Positions 4,672 through 6,342 of a DNA stretch of 6,342 nt are shown here, piece after piece. The stretch spans positions 1 to 6,342 of the forward strand of contig JAEZYP010000069.1 in the NCBI GenBank assembly GCA_023418995.1, in the 5' to 3' direction. Position 1 is the first letter of the stretch, and every line of letters begins with the position of its first letter. Source of the stretch: Bacillota bacterium. Its GTDB lineage: Bacteria > Bacillota > Clostridia > Oscillospirales > Acutalibacteraceae. The position numbers were made by a program, and so were the translations under genes. The notes beneath the pieces are model-generated. The model was given only the letters and a program-made list of their open reading frames with translations, had not been told where the DNA came from and ran no database searches.

Positions 4672-6150
4672 ATGTCAAAATCAATCGCGATTATCGGCTC
4701 CGGGCTAGGCGGGCTTTCCGCGGGAATTTACGGTCAGATGAACGGCTTCGAGACCCACATCTACGAGATGAATAGTCGCGCGGGCGGGCAGTGCGCCTCC
4801 TGGAAGCGAAAGGGCTACACATTCGACATCTGCCTTCATCATTTGATGGGATGCTCCCCCGACTCCAAAATCCACGCAATCTGGTCCGAAATCGGCGCGT
4901 TTCCTATGGAAGTCGTATACCCGAAGGAATGTGTAAGCGTCACTGCGCCGGACGGCAGGCTCTTCATCGATTATTATGACCTGGAAAAGCTGGAAAAGCA
5001 TTTGAATGAGCTTTCTCCACAAGACCACGATCTCATTCATGAATATGTGGTGGCAATCCGCTATCTGGCGGCAAACGACCTGATGGGCGAGATGGTGATG
5101 GGCGGAATCAGCGGCGTTTTAAGCAAATTTCCGGTAATGCTGAAAAACAGGAGATGGCTTAAGCTTACGATGCGCGAATTTGCCGCGCGGTTCAAAGACC
5201 CGTTTTTGCAAAAGGCCTTTCCTCTTCTGGTCTACTCCACTCCTGATATTCCTGTATTCGTCCACCTGATGCGTAAAGCGAGCGGTTTGAACCGTGATAT
5301 TGCGTGGCCTGTGGGCGCAAGCTCCACCCTGATTAACGGCATCACGGCACGCTACCTTGAGCTGGGCGGAAAAATCGATTACAACAGCCGGGTTTCCAAA
5401 ATTTTGACAAAGGATGGCAAGGCTTGCGGTATAAAGCTTGCGGACGGAGCCGAAGCGGGAGCGGATATCGTGATTTCCAACGCGGACGGACGGAATACGC
5501 TTTTGAATCTGTTGGATGGCAAATTTATGGACGACCGGCTTCGCGGCTACTGCAAAGAAACCCATGACGAAACCAACTGGGCGGTGCATGTTTTCCTCGG
5601 CATAAACCGCGACCTTTCCGACGCACCGTCGAGCATGGTCATGCTGTTGGATAATCCGGTGACCATTGCCGGACACGAGCTATCTTCCCTCGAGCTGCAA
5701 ATTTACAGCCTTGATAAAACCATGGCGCCCCAGGGCAAAAGCGCAATCAAGGTGGAGCTGGTTTCCTCCTACGACTACTGGAGCAACCGAAGCAAGGAAG
5801 ATTACCAGGCGGAAAAGGATAAGGTTGCAACCCAGGTAATCGAACTTTTAGAGCGGCAGTTCCCGGGTATTTCCGACCAGGTAGAGGTGGTCGATGTTCC
5901 CACCCTTCTAACCTGGGAGCACTTTATGGGTGGCTATCACGGATTCGCCAATATGCCCAATAAGCCTATTAATATGATGGCGAGCTTTTTCGGCAAAGGC
6001 AACATGACGGTTCCCGGGCTCTCGGACTTTTACTTTGCGGGTGTTTGGGCGACCTCTGCCGGCGCAACGTTTATAAACGCGCTTTCCGGTAAAAAAGCCG
6101 TGCAAAGCATTTGCAAAAAGGAACGCATTCCGTTTCGGGTAGAAGAATAA
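4672..6150 (+). CDS. FAD-dependent oxidoreductase, phytoene desaturase/carotenoid isomerase-like (COG1233)
   Basis: The 492-residue protein opens MSKSIAIIGSGLGG, an FAD-binding Rossmann fold with G9, G11 and G14 and the acidic E32 closing the second strand, followed by RAGGQ (36-40). The C-terminal FAD-contact region (about 450-480) reads DFYFAGVWATSAGATFINALSG, where the family usually has a glycine-rich GGG run, here SAGAT. Length and order match the phytoene desaturase/retinol saturase-type group, whose members reduce, desaturate or isomerise polyenes and related hydrophobic substrates. No carotenoid or isoprenoid gene is adjacent, so the substrate is unknown. It appears cytosolic or membrane-associated, without a signal peptide. 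I chose the ATG at 4672 because GGAGG stands 7-8 nt upstream. A GTG at 4618 lies within the leader. It has its own promoter and terminator and is divergent from the TetR gene. Confidence 0.88.
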   Translation: MSKSIAIIGSGLGGLSAGIYGQMNGFETHIYEMNSRAGGQCASWKRKGYTFDICLHHLMGCSPDSKIHAIWSEIGAFPMEVVYPKECVSVTAPDGRLFIDYYDLEKLEKHLNELSPQDHDLIHEYVVAIRYLAANDLMGEMVMGGISGVLSKFPVMLKNRRWLKLTMREFAARFKDPFLQKAFPLLVYSTPDIPVFVHLMRKASGLNRDIAWPVGASSTLINGITARYLELGGKIDYNSRVSKILTKDGKACGIKLADGAEAGADIVISNADGRNTLLNLLDGKFMDDRLRGYCKETHDETNWAVHVFLGINRDLSDAPSSMVMLLDNPVTIAGHELSSLELQIYSLDKTMAPQGKSAIKVELVSSYDYWSNRSKEDYQAEKDKVATQVIELLERQFPGISDQVEVVDVPTLLTWEHFMGGYHGFANMPNKPINMMASFFGKGNMTVPGLSDFYFAGVWATSAGATFINALSGKKAVQSICKKERIPFRVEE

Positions 6151-6170
6151 TCTTCCGGTTTATTGCAACC

Positions 6171-6202
6171 AAAAACAGCGCCCCGAACGGGACGCTGTTT
6201 TT
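6171..6202 (+). terminator. Intrinsic terminator after the oxidoreductase gene (probably bidirectional)
   Basis: AAAAACAGCG (6171-6180) pairs perfectly with CGCTGTTTTT (6193-6202). After one C-A mismatch the stem continues as CCC/GGG closed by a GAAC loop. It lies 20 nt past the stop codon and ends in five T residues. The A-run on the left arm makes it equally usable by a minus-strand transcript entering from the right edge. Confidence 0.93.
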
Positions 6203-6224
6203 CCGCGATCACCTTTATCTCTTC

Positions 6225-6337
6225 TTATTGCACCCCGAATAATAACGAATTAGCTTGCGCGGGCGGGTGTGTGGGGTTTCAACAGGGTGGTAATCCTGGT
6301 GAATCGCCCGCGCCGCTCTATTCGGGGGCGACAATAA
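6225..6337. other. Unassigned 113-nt structured element (possible noncoding RNA, leader or miniature mobile element)
   Basis: The whole stretch folds on itself. TTATTG (6225-6230) pairs with CAATAA (6332-6337). CCCCGAATA (6233-6241) pairs with TATTCGGGG (6319-6327). AGC (6252-6254) pairs with GCT (6315-6317). GCGCGGGCG (6257-6265) pairs with CGCCCGCGC (6305-6313). The 39-nt apical part (6266-6304) contains CAGG/CCTG (6283-6286 with 6295-6298). All pairs are Watson-Crick, so strand cannot be told. No U-run follows on either strand, so it is not a terminator. No open reading frame or clear promoter is seen inside. I do not recognise it as a known riboswitch, SRP, 6S or ribozyme family. Confidence 0.6.
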
Positions 6338-6342
6338 AAAAC

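Noticed and set aside
5119..5676. Minus-strand 185-codon frame within the oxidoreductase gene
   Set aside because: It is antisense to a well-supported gene, has no promoter or ribosome binding site, and shows no known motif.
6225..6337. CRISPR, tRNA, SRP RNA or cobalamin-type riboswitch
   Set aside because: There is no repeat-spacer pattern, no cloverleaf, no GGAAG-type SRP tetraloop region, and the loose resemblance to a cobalamin core (GGTGAATC...CCCGC) lacks the conserved flanking elements.

Overview
The window looks like chromosomal DNA from a low- to mid-GC Firmicute, most likely an anaerobic gut-type member of the Clostridia (Oscillospiraceae/Ruminococcaceae-like). The reasons are an L13 start reading MSTYMPKA, strong AGGAGG ribosome binding sites, a Firmicute-type BirA operator in front of bioY, a short type I-beta DAHP synthase, and several SigA-type promoters with 17-bp spacers. 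No taxonomic search could be run, so this is inference.

From left to right, positions 1-24 hold the first eight codons of rplM (ribosomal protein L13), leaving the window on the minus strand. Its leader and an excellent promoter (TTGACA-17-TAATAT) follow. Positions 163-469 are an AT-rich gap with several small inverted repeats and no gene. Next comes a two-gene minus-strand biotin operon: bioY, the biotin ECF transporter S-component, overlaps by ATGA a cysteine-rich DUF1284 protein. The -35 box of this operon sits inside a BirA-type operator with perfect 11-bp arms. Upstream is aroF, a DAHP synthase with its own promoter.

Positions 2670-4574 are the accessory part. An AT-rich pair on the minus strand encodes a TetR/AcrR-family WHG-type repressor and a membrane-anchored alpha/beta hydrolase. 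They are bracketed by two direct copies of a repeat of about 60 bp. The copies share identical 19- and 21-bp blocks but have a diverged 10-bp centre that could be the loop of a hairpin. Base composition changes sharply at the module edges (33-35% GC in sampled 60-nt lines inside, 52-62% in the neighbouring genes), which points to acquisition as a unit. The repressor has a promoter and a near-palindrome at its predicted transcription start, suggesting autoregulation of the pair.

Divergent from this module is a plus-strand 492-aa FAD-dependent oxidoreductase of the phytoene desaturase/carotenoid isomerase-like group. Its -35 box lies at the end of the second repeat copy, and its promoter holds two copies of TTATGATTA 21 bp apart, the second within a palindrome. 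A strong terminator follows the gene.

The last 113 bases form a long-range, GC-rich, hairpin-like structure that I cannot assign to any known RNA family or mobile element. It is the least explained element in the window, together with the variable-centre repeat pair.
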